64,000 nucleotides of DNA from Diploptera punctata (GCA_030220185.1 JASPKZ010007432.1:124001-188000), one strand, 5' to 3'; counted from the stretch's first letter, positions 10,965-22,014 are shown. Numbers and translations: made by a program. Notes: a model not told the origin generated them from the sequence alone.

Positions 10965-11548
10965 GATAATTTTTCCTTTTTTTTTTTTTTTGGTTTTATT
11001 GTTTTTTATTATATTTTGTAAAGTTTTATTAGTTTTAAATGCCACATTAATGTTCAACTTTTTAAAGTGTTTAGATATTTTAATGTGGCATTTTAAACTA
11101 ATAAAACTTTACAAAATATAATAAAAAACAATAAAACCAAAATAAAAAAAAAGGAAAAATTATCAGGTGTATATAAATTGAAGTGTGGCACATGTGACTA
11201 TGTCTATATAGGACAATCTGGCAGACCTTTTATCTCTTGTATAAAGGAACATATGAGAGCATATAACAGAAATTTAGATAATTCAAAATAGGCTAACCAC
11301 CTACTCCAATATGATCATTGTTTTGATCCAAATTTTAAAATTTTACATGTTTATGACAAAGGAAAGAAGTTGGACCTTTTAGAAGTTGTAGAAATAAATA
11401 AATTGAAAAGTAGTAATAAACTGTTAAATTTCCAACTAGATTTGAATAATTCACCTCTGTTAAATTTATAATACAGATTATAAAAAAAATATTGTTGCAT
11501 GGATACAGTTGTTATGTACTATAATAACACAATTCATTAATTTGTTAA

Positions 11549-11589
11549 CATGTCTGAAGAAGATACAGTGTACCGAAACAGCTGTAACT
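11549..11589 (+). ncRNA. Hammerhead-ribozyme-like motif, PLE-5 right arm
   Basis: CTGAAGA-A-GATAC-AGT-GTACC-GAAAC, then stem III ACA/TGT around GC and cleavage triplet GTA. It sits downstream of the GIY-YIG frame, in sense. Confidence 0.65.
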
Positions 11590-11734
11590 AAATTATATCT
11601 TAATATATATGAAAATCAAATAAAAATGTCAGTTTTATTTTTATTTAATTAAATATGTAATGGATTTTCATCAAGTAAACACCAACTCAATTGATTAAAT
11701 AAATTCTATATTATGTTTCATCACCTTGCCTCTA

Positions 11735-11990
11735 GTTCCAAGAGTCACAAATACAAACCCGGCCGGGGTTGATGTATTTTTTAGGAAGGAAAAATCCATG
11801 GAGCAAGTCTAAACATTTTCAGACTTATAAAAGATCCTTAAGCCTGAATAAAGAGGCCTCTAGCTAAAATTTACCGACCTCAATGTCCTAGTAATACCTT
11901 AGTTGCCTGTTAGATGTCTCATTGGGTCAGTGTGTTGACCTCATGCGATCCATGACATCTATGAGCAAATAAGGTAACTAAAAATTAACT
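11735..11990 (+). mobile_element. tRNA-derived SINE (family S4), partial
   Basis: 'caaacccggccggggttgat' (B box) followed by 'ggaaaaatccatggagcaag' matches the body of the copy at 61430-61735 in the opposite orientation. The tRNA head is eroded. Confidence 0.6.
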
Positions 11991-12127
11991 TGGTCTAATA
12001 ATCCTTAGAATTTCACTTCATTTATTTTACAGAATTTCACTTTATACTCAAAAATAATTTGTTGTTAGTAAAGTCTCTCTTTAGAATTTATTTTATTACT
12101 CAGTTCTTTATATTTGCTGATGTTCCC

Positions 12128-12361
12128 TAAGAATATTTTGTCTTTGTGCTTCAGGTTGCTTCACTCCTACACAACCCAGACACAACTGACTGGTCTGACC
12201 CATGCATCTTCTTATATATGCGAGGGCCGGAATATTCCAGAATCCCAGTCGAGACTTTTCCCAAATGGAAACCTCAAAAGTCAGATTCTTTTAGAAGTGA
12301 CGAATCTGAAAAATGCTTTCTCCAGAAAGCACTTCTGGACTGTTTGTGGATAAACATTTAG
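12128..12361 (+). other. Unrecognised short ORF
   Basis: An open frame (12146-12361) reads LLHNPDTTDWSDPCIFLYMR ... CLWINI and is preceded by the acceptor-like 'tttgtgcttcag'. A second overlapping frame also stays open. The product resembles nothing I recognise. Flanking sequence (11990-12128 and 12362-12720) shows no feature. This could be chance or a decayed element. Confidence 0.25.
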
Positions 12362-12719
12362 GTATGAAACAGCTTTTGAACTGCCATTTTCTCCTCTCAG
12401 CAGACGTTTAGCAAGTAATGTAAAGTAAAAATTCTTGAACTACCTATTTACTAATATATTATCACTTAACACTTGCACATATACAAGTAACATTACTTGA
12501 AACACTAAACCTGAATCAATGCTGTGTGTAAACATTTGGACATGTGAATCATGACATCATAGGATCATCTGCTGCTTTCAAAATGGTGGCGGGTGTTGAT
12601 TTGAAAACCTAAATTTTAAACTCGTTTTTCTTGGTAACTACTTGTTAGATAAACTTAAGATTTATGCCATAAATCTTCATTTTTTTGCACTCTTTCAGGA
12701 AATATATAATTTTATTTTT

Positions 12720-13060
12720 TATATAGAGACGAGCCTCATGGGCTAGTGATCAGTGTTTCTGACTACTGTTCATGAGGTCCTGGGTTCGATTCCTGGTCAA
12801 ACCATAGGGATTTTTCCTTAAAGGGAATCATTCCTATGGTTGCCCATGGTCTGGAATTTAGGTTAAGGACTCTCCTGGTGCTTCATTATCATTTACCACC
12901 CATCACATCATCATCATCATCATCCTTCACCGGTGTGGAAAGCAACGGGAAAGCTACCACACCTACAATTCCCTAGTAAAGCTGCAAGCATAGCATGAAA
13001 ATGCTATGATTGCAGTGAAGGACCTGCCTTCGGGCAGAATTACTATGGATGGATGGATAT
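12720..13060 (+). mobile_element. tRNA-derived SINE
   Basis: tRNA-like head with 'gggctagtgatcagtg' (A-box region) and 'ggttcgattcctgg' (B box), then a body with (CATCAT)n and 'ggtgtggaaagcaacgggaa' to 'attactatggatggatgg'. Part of this body also appears at 53400-53530. Confidence 0.7.
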
Positions 13061-13424
13061 CATTGGGATAACGTAACTCCGCCATCTAGGTACTCCAATT
13101 TTAAAAATGGATTACAATTAAGTCAATGCCAGGAGAGAACACCAGAAATGTCGAAATGACAACCTGGGGCATTGAATAAAAAGAAACAAAAATATATATA
13201 GAGCCCCATTCACTTCTATCAATAAGCTCTGGTAAAGAATTTTATTTTCAAGATGAAAATGTTTGCTTTACTACCCTTGTCAATATCTAAATATCTAGAG
13301 ATGAATAATTGAATAAATAATTTGAATTAATAAACTGAGTTAGATTTGACATCTCACCTCACATTGTAGATTTCTTGAAGACTAGTTTAAGTCTAGATAT
13401 TCACCTGTATTTAATAATAATAGG

Positions 13425-14024
13425 TATTACTTTATTTTTGTTTTTGTTTTTGAAGAGAAAAATTTTTGCCCAGACCGAGACTCGAACCTGGGACCCTTGG
13501 CTTTCCGGGCCAAGTGCTCTACCAACTGAGCTACCGAGGCGAGTTGCGATCTAGGCGCAAATTTTTCTCTTATATACGTTGTAATTCCCTCGTGCCAAAT
13601 GCTTGAAACCATAGTTTCTATCTTTGCAAATGGCAGCTTCTTAGTTAAGACATTTATTGGGAATTTCACACTACTTTATAAAGCCAGTAGGGCTTCTATT
13701 GACGATTTTATTATTAATTTAACACTTCTCATTGATGGATAAATTATATTTGAAGAGAAAAATTTTCGCCTAGACCGAGACTCAAACCCGGGACCCTTGG
13801 CTTTCTGGGACAAGTGCTCTACCAACTGAGCTACCGAGGCGAGTTGCGATCTAGATGCAAATTTTTCTCTTATATACGTTGTAATTCCCTCGCGCCAAAT
13901 GCTTGAAACCATAGCTTCTATCTTTGCAAATGGCGGCTTCTTAGTTAAGAAGACATTTATTGGGAATTTCACACTACTTTATAAAGCCAGTAGGGCTTCT
14001 ATTGACGATTTTATTACTTTATTT
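13425..14024 (-). mobile_element. tRNA-bearing element, tandem dimer with 13-bp TSD
   Basis: TSD TATTACTTTATTT at 13425-13437 and 14012-14024. Two head-to-tail minus-strand units each carry a tRNA-like sequence (about 13470-13545 and 13765-13842), the body 'gcaaatggc[a/g]gcttcttag' and the tail 'ttattaatttaacacttctc'. The tandem layout resembles a pseudo-LTR arrangement more than an ordinary SINE. Confidence 0.8.
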
Positions 14025-14730
14025 ATTTAATATATGTATCTTTAATATTTTAATTTTTTATATTCAAGGAAAAATCAATTAAAATGTCATAAGTATGAAT
14101 ATTGAGAGGTTCATATTTTTTATATCATATAAAAAGGTGTAACTGAATAAGTTATTGTTGAGAATACTATGTGGTTCTAAAAAGTTCAAGAATCGGTTAA
14201 GAATTTCAAAGAAGTTTGAAATAGCAACTGCCACATTTACTTTGAAGAGGTTGGATAACTTGGATGTGAGTCAACCAATAACACTCATAGGCCAAGTTGG
14301 TTAACCATTTAGATTTGAATGTCTTAACTGGAACAGTGGATTGTGGGAAGGAGATCCTTCTTAATCTGAACATTGCACTGGAAGATGTCATGACGACAAG
14401 TCCTACATAATAACAGTCGCTCATGATTTTTATAATATTGAGTACAAATTTATTTATAAAAGAAGGAAAAAGTGGATCACATTACTACATATGAGGTATA
14501 ACATATGTGTAGCTAATTTCAAGTCGAAATAATAGATTAATAATTAGTACCACCATTATATAATGGTCAATATATTTCCAAAATTAAAGTGAAGAAATAC
14601 AAGTTTCATTGTAATTTAAAAGAAATGAAAGTATAAATAAATGTGGAAATTACATTTATAAAAGTACTCAGTGATTTTATTTGAGTAAAAATCATTTTTT
14701 AGTCTTCCTTCAGTTCATGTATAACTGTAG
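14025..14730. other. Intronic AT-rich sequence, nothing recognised
   Basis: No recognisable element or exon. Short open frames on the minus strand around 14206-14424 have no family resemblance. Confidence 0.4.
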
Positions 14731-14806
14731 GCTTTCACGGCCGGCGTCTTGATCCCTATTAGGTTCGTCTTCCGGGCATATAGGCCGTGGTCCAGTCGTT
14801 CTTCTA

Positions 14807-14847
14807 CTCGACGTTTCGTCTACTGCTGCGGAAGACATCATCAGGAG
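14807..14847 (-). ncRNA. Hammerhead-ribozyme-like motif, PLE-8 left arm
   Basis: CTGATGA-T-GTCTTC...GTAGAC-GAAAC-GTC with stem I CTC/GAG. One mismatch in stem II relative to the right arm. Confidence 0.7.
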
Positions 14848-14939
14848 ATACTGCGTGCTCTCTGTGAACTCCTCAACAGTCGGCTGCAGGCTGCAGTCTG
14901 CAGCCGACTGTTGAGGAGTTCACAGAGAGCACGCAGTAT

Positions 14940-14980
14940 CTCCTGATGATGTCTACCGCAGCAGTAGACGAAACGTCGAG
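14940..14980 (+). ncRNA. Hammerhead-ribozyme-like motif, PLE-8 right arm
   Basis: Best match in the window: stem I CTC/GAG, core CTGATGA, extra T, perfect stem II GTCTAC/GTAGAC with loop CGCAGCA, GAAA, and a loopless ACGT stem III before GTC. The absence of a stem III loop is typical of minimal PLE hammerheads that would need to act as dimers. Confidence 0.8.
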
Positions 14981-15059
14981 TAGAAGAACGACTGGACCAC
15001 GGCCTATATGCCCGGAAGACGAACCTAATAGGGATCATTCCTTCAGTTCCCTTGAATAG

Positions 15060-15840
15060 AATCTCAAAAGCCGCCACAAACTAAATTGAACCCAGGGCAT
15101 TCAGAAGAAGTCCAACTACTTAGTGATACTACACAATTGTAGTGGCAACAACATCATACCTTCTCACCATTCTCCTTTATGCCTCAATATAGACTTCAAT
15201 GAATTCTCCTTTATAATATCACCTCAATGTGGTGCATCTTCAAACCACATCTCCTTTAAGTTATAATACATCTGCATATCATTCTCAATTCCATCTAACT
15301 CAATTTATTAATTAAAATAAACCTCAGTGTCACTTCCTTTAAATATTAATGAAAATAATTTGAAGTCAACAATTAACTAAAACTTAAGACTTTCATATTG
15401 AAAGGAAATCTATACATCTTTAAGTATAAAGTTAGAAAAGCAATTTTTTCATAAGAAAAATAAATTGCAGTACATGAACACTTATACTGTTGTATTTATA
15501 AAATGTCTTATCCTTATATAAATTGCCATTTTATCTAATGATCTAATATCATCATCATCATCCTAACATGCAGTAGCCTTTGCAAATTTCACATCAGATT
15601 CTCCCTTTATATTATCCTAAGTAGAATCTCTTGATTGAACTCTTCCTTTCTTTTATGTGATGGTAGTAGAGGATTCAAGGCCTAAGAAATCTTTTGCATT
15701 TTCTCAACTATATTTTCTCTATTTTTTTAATAGCCTGTCCAAGGTGGCCCTATAGCCCTATCACTGGACTACTTCCCTGCCAGCAAATAGTTGAAGAAAA
15801 ATTCACATGTTTTCAAATTAATAAGCAAGACAATTTAAAA
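15060..15840. other. Intronic sequence, one PLE leader-like patch
   Basis: 'aacctcagtgtcacttcctt' at about 15330 resembles a reversed PLE leader. Otherwise no element or exon was recognised. Confidence 0.4.
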
Positions 15841-15942
15841 CATTAATAATAATTAAGTTATGTAGATAGGAAATAACACTATGAGGTTCTTTAATATTGT
15901 TTATTTTTTATTATTTCACTCACCTCATACTTCATAATTCAT

Positions 15943-15988
15943 AGCAGACCCTGGGTTTCTTCATGTAATTTGTGACATTGTCAATGCT
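15943..15988 (-). ncRNA. Hammerhead-ribozyme-like motif, PLE-3 left arm
   Basis: Stem I AGCA/TGCT, core TTGACAA plus T, weak stem II (TCA/TGA), then A-GAAAC, stem III ACC/GGT and cleavage triplet GTC. Confidence 0.6.
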
Positions 15989-16125
15989 GCGTCACGTTCA
16001 CAACTGACGTCCAACGGCCTTCTATCCTGTAGACTGACCTCTGCGCCATCTGGTCGGCCACCAGATGGCGCGGAGGTCAGTCTGCAGGATAGAAGGCCGT
16101 TGGACGTCAGTTGTGAACGTGACGC

Positions 16126-16171
16126 AGCATTGACAATGTCACAAATTACGTGAAGAAACCCAGGGTCTGCT
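16126..16171 (+). ncRNA. Hammerhead-ribozyme-like motif, PLE-3 right arm
   Basis: Stem I AGCA/TGCT, core TTGACAA, stem II TCAC/GTGA, GAAA, stem III ACC/GGT with loop CAG, cleavage triplet GTC. Confidence 0.62.
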
Positions 16172-16264
16172 ATGAATTATAAAGTATGAGGTGAGTGAAA
16201 TAATAAAAAATAAACAATATTAATAATAATATTGTGAAGATAAATGAAAATAAATTGTACTTGC

Positions 16265-16383
16265 CAGACAAGAAGTATGCATTTTTTGATGCACATCTGA
16301 ACACTGCACATTCACATTTTGAACTATTTTCTTTAGATGCTTCAAGCAATACTTTCCCTGTATGATGAATATCAAACAAGTTT
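16265..16383 (-). CDS. FAS-like gene, exon 7 in window: ER end to KR start
   Basis: Exon of 119 bases (acceptor TTTCAG|AAACTTG, donor TCTG|GCAAGT). The join to the upstream exon gives IQEALK-NLFDIHHTGKVLLE, matching the FAS segment that closes the ER domain (a helix followed by H-x-GK-[IV]-V). Then come a linker, ASKENSSKCECAVFRC, and KNAYFLS, the first KR strand. Using the GT at 16260 instead would put the next exon out of frame. Using GC keeps the frame and gives a gap-free alignment through the KR start, so this is read as a GC-AG intron. Confidence 0.82.
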
Positions 16384-17371
16384 CTGAAAAGATACAAAAA
16401 GTTCTCTTAAAACATGCATTTTACATCATCATCCTCATTAATATTAGGGACATAAATAACTAATTCATTGGCATTATCAAACCTGGAGGTACATGACCAT
16501 GTAGACATAAGCTCTCTATACATCCTTATCCTTATCTGGTAAGTTGAAAAAATGCAATTATTATCCCCATTCTCAAATGTGGTAAAGAAAAATTGGATCC
16601 TAAATCATACAGACCAATATCTTTAACTTCTTGTCTTGCTAAACTATTAAAACATATAATTCATAAAAGACTAACTTGGAGAATTGAAAATCTCAATCTA
16701 CTAAGTCAATTTCAATTTGGCTTTCGTCCGTCTAGTGGTACAACCAAAGCTTTATTATATTTGACTCAAGATATATATTCAGGTTAAAAAAAACTACTAT
16801 AGTCGTTACAATAGATTTTGAAAGTGCTTATGATACTGTTCCTCACAAATACATCTTACTACAATGCCTGAATATTGGAATTAAGGGTAGATTGTTAAAA
16901 TTCATAAATTATTTCCTAACTAAAAGAACAATACAATCTTCATGTAAAAGAATCACCAGTAATATACCCCAGGGCTCTGTATTAAGTCCCACTTTGTTTA
17001 ACACCATGTTACATAATATTCCTGATGTTATACCTCCTGAAGTTAAGATAAGGATTTATGCTGATGATGTTACTATATGGTCTACCAACACAGACCCAGA
17101 AAAAGCAACAAATGCAATACAAATCATTGTAAACAACATTAATACCTGGGCACACAAATAGAATTTGACTATATCACAGTCTAAAACAAGAAGATGTAGT
17201 TTAAAAAATTACAAACCTCCAATTCATCTGAATGATGTACAAATTCCATATAACCCTACTCCTAAAATCTTAGGTGTTATATTTGATGAAAAAACTCTTA
17301 TGGAAAGAACATATTAATCAGAACATCACACAATGTATAAAAAGACTAAGGGCCACATGCAAATACATTAG

Positions 17372-17958
17372 TCTCTGGTGAGCTGAGTTTTCCGTGGGCA
17401 CGTGCAAAGTTCGAATTAGCAAGTTACTGACTGGTCATGCATGAAAGTAGTTTTTTTTCATAATATTGGCAAGAAATTACCCAGAATTCTCAGCGATAAA
17501 ACCACTTCTATTATTTTCATCTGCTAGAGGAATGCATTTATGCTTGCGTCCCACAAATAAAACCGTATACGACGACGTCTGCGTCGCGCGATATTACGCC
17601 GATTCTCCTGTTCTTCCAGTTGAATTCTTTGGTAGACTCTATCAAATTCCTCTTCTCCGCGTATACCAAAAACATGATCAAAGTCTTCAAGGTCCGACAT
17701 CTTGGATAAAGCAGTAAGGTAGGCAGCAAGGTTTCAAAGTACATCGGTTACCATCAGTTCCCATCGGGATGCTCACGATTCGTTCTCTGCAAAGTCACCT
17801 CGCCAGGTAGCTTAGGAATTTCGACAATTATTATTGCATGAACAGATTTTTGAGTATGCAAAAACGTCTTTGGATGCAACTTTCTCAGCAGAGAACTACT
17901 TTTATGGTCTAATGCATTCATAGATACGACCCTTAATCTCTTAAAAATTATCGCCAAT
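17372..17958. other. Insert within the I-type LINE
   Basis: Interrupts the LINE frame. It contains the 58-codon minus-strand ORF at 17524-17700 and a copy of the 792-940 repeat at about 17800-17945. No clear terminal repeats were found. Confidence 0.5.
17524..17700 (-). CDS. Orphan 58-residue ORF, acidic then arginine-rich
   Basis: ATG at 17700, TAG at 17524-17526. The product starts MSDLEDFDHVFG, has a charged RGEEEFDRVYQRIQLEEQE stretch, an arginine run ARRRRRRIR, and ends FYLWDASINAFL. Local base composition is richer in GC than its surroundings. It resembles the start of a transposase or a first coding exon, but I do not recognise it. It lies on the same strand as the FAS-like gene but does not fit that frame. 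Confidence 0.35.
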   Translation of the reverse strand: MSDLEDFDHVFGIRGEEEFDRVYQRIQLEEQENRRNIARRRRRRIRFYLWDASINAFL

Positions 17959-18626
17959 AAAAATGGGGGTCAGATGTCATAACAATGAGAACATTCCACA
18001 TTACTTATATAAAATCGAAATTAGCATATGGATGTGAAGTCTGGGGTGGAACATCAGCAGAAAATCATTACTTACCAAAATGCTGCTCTCAAACTATGCT
18101 TGGGTGTCCCAAAAACCACTTCAAAAGCTGCTATAGAAATTGAAGGTAATGTACTATCTATCAAGAAATATATACATAGAAAAATTTACAAACTACATTT
18201 AAAGCTTCAAACTATATCCCGATCATGGATGTTTTATAGTGTAACAGATATTAATTTCAGTAGTTTCTATAGAATCAACATGGAAGAAATACCATGAAGC
18301 ATAATAAACATAAAATTAGAGAAAAATATTGTCCTCAATGAAACTCCAACGTGGAGATGGAAAAAAACACAAACTTATACAAGTATCCCAGGAAATTACA
18401 CAAAAAATGACCACCAATCAAATATATTACTACAAAGCTTCTTAGAGTTAGCTAATAATAAATATAGCCAATTTCTACATATTTACACAGATGGATCCCG
18501 TAACCCTGATGATGATTTATCTGGAGCAGGTTATTATATTCCAAAACATGAGATTAAATATTATATATCATGTACATCATCCTCCAGTCTTGAAACTAAA
18601 TTATTGGCTATAGAGGCAGTCCTTTT

Positions 18627-18628
<2 letters not shown>

Positions 18629-18697
<69 letters not shown>
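18629..18697. repeat. Microsatellite (TACA)n-(CA)n-(TA)n
   Basis: Simple repeat interrupting the RNase H region of the I-type LINE. Confidence 0.95.
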
Positions 18698-18700
<3 letters not shown>

Positions 18701-19419
18701 GTATATAGTATATCTGATAAATCTATATTTTATGTATATTTACTGACTCTATGGGAGCTATTTTAAATATAATGAAATATACATCACATTCATATACCAG
18801 ATTAACTCTCTCTATTCAAAAGCATATACATAAACTCATACAACTCCAAAAAATCATTCAATGGATACCAAGTCACTGTAGCATAACTGGAAATGAAATA
18901 GTTGATAATATTGCTAAACAAGCAGCCTATCTACAACCTACACCATTGCTAACAACATTTTTATCTAGTGCATACTCTACAATCAATTCCCATAAATAAA
19001 GACATGGATCAAAACATGGCTTTCATCTGACAAAGGTTAAACACTGCAAGCTATACAAAACCATCCCCAGAATTATACAAACTTTCTTAACAAGAGCAAC
19101 GATAGGCCACATAGTCACCCAGAAATACCTATTTCGTTTTAATATAATTGATTCTAGTACCTGCTATTGATGTAACAGTCATGCACAAGATCTTGAACAC
19201 ATCCTCATAAATTGCTCTTTTCCAAACCTTCAAAGAACTAAACTCAAATCTTTAATAACTGGAACTTTGGAAAAAAACACAACAATATACTATCCTGATT
19301 ACTCTTCATCTTTGGACTCTAGCAGCTGGATTATACTACAAACATCAGGCGCTATATCCATCTTTTGTAAAATGAAGAATAATGTAGTGGAACTTAGTGA
19401 TGTCAGCAAATACATTAAG

Positions 19420-19610
19420 AAGATAGATAGATTATATTTGAAGACAAAAATTTTCGCCTAAACCGAGACTCGAACCCGGGACCCTTGGCCCGGAAAGCCA
19501 AGGGTCCCGGGTTCGAGTCTCGGTCTAGGAGAAAATTTTTCTCTTCAAATATAATTTATCCTTCAATGAGAAGTGTTAAATTAATAATAAAATCGTCAAG
19601 ATAGATAGAT
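19420..19610. mobile_element. tRNA-bearing foldback with 13-bp TSD
   Basis: TSD AAGATAGATAGAT at 19420-19432 and 19598-19610. The 165-bp insert is an inverted pair of the T-arm half of the tRNA-like unit, with arms meeting at GGCCCGGAAAGCC near 19490, and it ends in the 'ttaataataaaatcgtc' tail. Confidence 0.85.
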
Positions 19611-20154
19611 CCTTATCCTAAGCTAACATCTTCTTATCATTTCCTATATAAGATTCACATCCTTCAAATTATGGTCAATATTATTCCCCTGATTCATTCT
19701 TAAACTATCCACTGGATAAAATTTTTCTCTTCAAATATAATTTATCCACTGGATGCTATTCCTCTGGTTTTCCTACAACAAGTTTCCATTCCCCTCTTTC
19801 ATATTCTATTCTGGTACATGTCCCACCCATCATGATCTATGAGAAATTAACTTTTCTTATTATATATAGTATTTTCATAAAAATTATACAGCTTACTGTT
19901 ATGTAATTTTCTCTATTCACGTTTCTGTCCATTTTTCTTTGGTCCAAAAATATTCCTACGCACATATTTTCTCCTCCCTTAAAGTAACAGTTTCATATTC
20001 ATATAGTATAATAGGGGGAAAAATTATGATTTTATATATAATTTAGTTCAACACATTTTTAGAGAAGTTTGGATGACAAGAGTCCCTGCAATGCAAAATA
20101 ACATGCATTTTCAAAAGTCAAAACTATCCACCCATGTGAAATAAAGTGTATTAT

Positions 20155-22014
20155 AGGGTACCAGGGGGCTAATTCATGCATGGGGCTTTTTGACATACTG
20201 ATAGTGTCATTGACTCTGACAGCTACCCTCTGTCAACTGAAGTCAAAGTGGGTATTTATAAAAATCCCATTTTGTCATCCCCTCAGTAGTAAAAATATTT
20301 TTGTTGTGAATAGAACCATTTTTCCGAGGGAAATGCTTTTATTCTGCAAGGTAAACTGTATTCCATCTTTTTACTTGTTTGAATAACATTACAGTCTCAA
20401 TTATTAAGCTATAACATTCACATTTGAATTTATATTAGCATTAAAATAGAACTGCATGTGGGTTACTGTTTTAGAAAATTAATTTAAAAACAGCAGATAG
20501 TAATCTTGTTACTTGAGCATAATAAACATTTTATTAACGTATTATAATATGGGGCTACTTAGTGCACCGATGATGGGGCTATTTTGCACACTAAATTAAG
20601 ACAAAAATTTGTATAGAAATTGTGTTACTAGCAAATTACGTTAGTTAAAATTAGTAGTAGTAGTAGTATGTACCCCTTGTAGCTGAGTGTTTTAAGGCAT
20701 GAATGTCTTGTTGCTAAGCTATGGGACTTACACTGTTCCAGTCACCACAAAAAAAAAAAACTTTTGGAATTTTGGCCAGTGTCCGCCCTGAATCTTGATG
20801 AATTTGGGTAGCTACAGTAAGTAGTGGTTTCAGGTTAAGAAAACCAGCTTTAAAGATTGGAGGACCGGCATGCTGACCACATGTCACACCAGGCATGATT
20901 ATCATTCTTCTCTGTGATTAATACATGTGGATGTGAACCCAGCAGTCAGCTGGTAGACCAAGGATCATCTATGCAGAGGCGGAGAAAATGTAAAGTATTA
21001 GGCGTAATATTTTATTCACAGACACTCTTTAATAATTTATGTCATTAGTGTGAAGTTCAAAACTGGGCACCAATGGGCCGGTAAATTTTGCTCATATGCC
21101 TCTTATTTAAAGCTTGAGGTTATTTTACTTGTTGTGAATCTATGACACTGGACAAAGAAATTTACATCCCTTACAAAAAATAAATAAATAAACTTAACAA
21201 CAGACAAACGCCAGCCTAAGCGCAACATTTGACATCTGACTCAAATTTGGAAGTAGCAGTTAAAAGGGCACTAAAAACTATAGTTTATCCATGGAATGAG
21301 TAGAGAATTTTGCCAGTTTTTCGATTAGATATCTTTCTCGCTTGAAAATCAAGAGCGAAATGAGTAATGTCACATGATCTGTTCACCCTCCTGTACCTCC
21401 TTCCGCACCTCATTGGCTGTGATTTTAGCCTGCCTCCTGTTTAGATGGTCTTATTTTGAACAGCTTCTCTACAGATTCTACTGATAGATTATAAAACAAA
21501 TATCCAAGACGAACTCAAAACTAATCCGCAAGAGGAAACAGGAGAATGCAGTCTCATCTTCTGATGAAGACGAGCCAGCTCCATTTCCTCCAGATAACGA
21601 GATGGATGAAGGATGTGCCATGCTCTTTCTGTGGAGCAAGATACATCTCTGAGAAGTCTTTAAGAATGGGAGAGTGAATCGGGTGTCAAAAATGTGTGAA
21701 TTGGTTCCACGAACTGTGTGTGGGTGCAGTTGTGTGGTAAATATTTATGATTCTAAGTGAAGTGCATGAAGTAACCCCTCTTCATGCATGGATTAGCCCC
21801 ACTGTGTTTAAACAAGGTGTGTAGTACATACTATTTTATAAGTTTTTTAATTCAGTGTTATACTAGAATTTAAGGAAGATGAATATTATATTGTATTAGC
21901 AAGTAAATAAGCTTTAATTATAGACAAATTAAACAAAACAATTTCTAAAAGGTAATTATAATACTGATTTAAATTTGAAATGCATGAAATAACCCCCCTC
22001 TACCCTATGACATC
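20155..22014 (+). mobile_element. pogo-like DNA transposon remnant
   Basis: Terminal inverted repeats: the left end ATAGGGTACCAGGGGGCTAA and the reverse complement of the right end ATAGGGTAGAGGGGGGTTAT are followed on both sides by TTCATGCAT. About 21530-21740 encodes, with frameshifts, a Ser/Asp-rich segment (SSSDEDEPAPFP) and a PHD-like zinc finger (CSFCGARY, then C-x-x-C..W-x-H-x-x-C) as found at the C-terminus of many pogo-type transposases. A 24-bp direct repeat (CCATGTGAAATAAAGTGTAT with TATA) flanks the insert at about 20133 and 22017. That is longer than a TA duplication and is unexplained. The rest is AT-rich filler. Confidence 0.6.
20660..20965 (+). mobile_element. tRNA-derived SINE (family S2), degraded copy
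   Basis: 'ctatgggacttacactgttc' with '...tgaatttgggtagctacagt' and 'catgctgaccacatgtcaca' match the S2 copies at 34645-34990 and 47818-48155. Confidence 0.65.

Larger units (their letters stand above)
10126..11654. mobile_element. PLE-5 foldback with 14-bp TSD
   Basis: TSD TTATTTAATTAAAT at 10126-10139 and 11641-11654. The left arm (10140-10608, minus) and right arm (about 10979-11640, plus) are inverted copies of a GIY-YIG-encoding PLE end: plus-strand YKLKCGTCDYVYIGQSGRPF, then EHMRAYNRNLDN and ANHLLQYDHCF. The centre contains a small hairpin (about 10985-11150). A LINE fragment inserted near the centre at 10623-10964. Each arm ends in a hammerhead-like motif. Only 26 bases separate the TSD from the FAS exon acceptor at 10099. 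Confidence 0.82.
14750..15037. mobile_element. PLE-8 foldback (palindrome of about 140-bp arms)
   Basis: 14750-14890 and 14897-15037 are almost exact reverse complements, centred on a GC-rich 'ctgcaggctgcagtctgcag'. Each arm includes the GACGAAACGTC-type PLE 3' end with a hammerhead motif. No ORF part of the element is left. Confidence 0.75.
15842..16230. mobile_element. PLE-3 foldback with exact 12-bp TSD
   Basis: TSD ATTAATAATAAT at 15842-15853 and 16219-16230. The insert begins with the leader (GATAGGAAATAACACTATGA then GG), then an inverted 3' end (about 15885-16060) and its sense copy (about 16062-16218), giving near-perfect arms. It contains two hammerhead-like motifs. Its edge lies 34 bases downstream of the FAS exon donor at 16265. 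Confidence 0.88.
16545..19432 (+). mobile_element. I-type LINE with RNase H, degraded
   Basis: RT pieces: SYRPISLTSCLAKLLKHI and FQFGFRPSSGTTKALL (16593-16787), IDFESAYDTVPHK (about 16810), NIPQGSVLSP and RIYADDVTIW (16892-17161). After an unrelated insert at 17372-17958 the ORF resumes (LCLGVPKTTSKAAIEIE). An RNase H domain follows: IYTDGSRNPDD near 18485, ETKLLAIEA near 18595, FTDSMGAI near 18740 and IPSHCSITGNEIVDNIAKQA near 18870. RT plus C-terminal RNase H is typical of the I group. Stops and frameshifts are frequent. The 3' end is a (GATA)n-like tail into which a tRNA element inserted. Confidence 0.8.

Noticed and set aside
10126..11654. Palindrome as an assembly artefact
   Set aside because: Arms differ at several bases, the centre holds a LINE with its own TSD, and the whole unit has a 14-bp TSD; a chimeric read would not give this.
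16230..16264. GT donor at 16260 for FAS exon 7
   Set aside because: It would leave two bases where the next exon needs one, breaking the KR frame; the GC donor fits frame and alignment.
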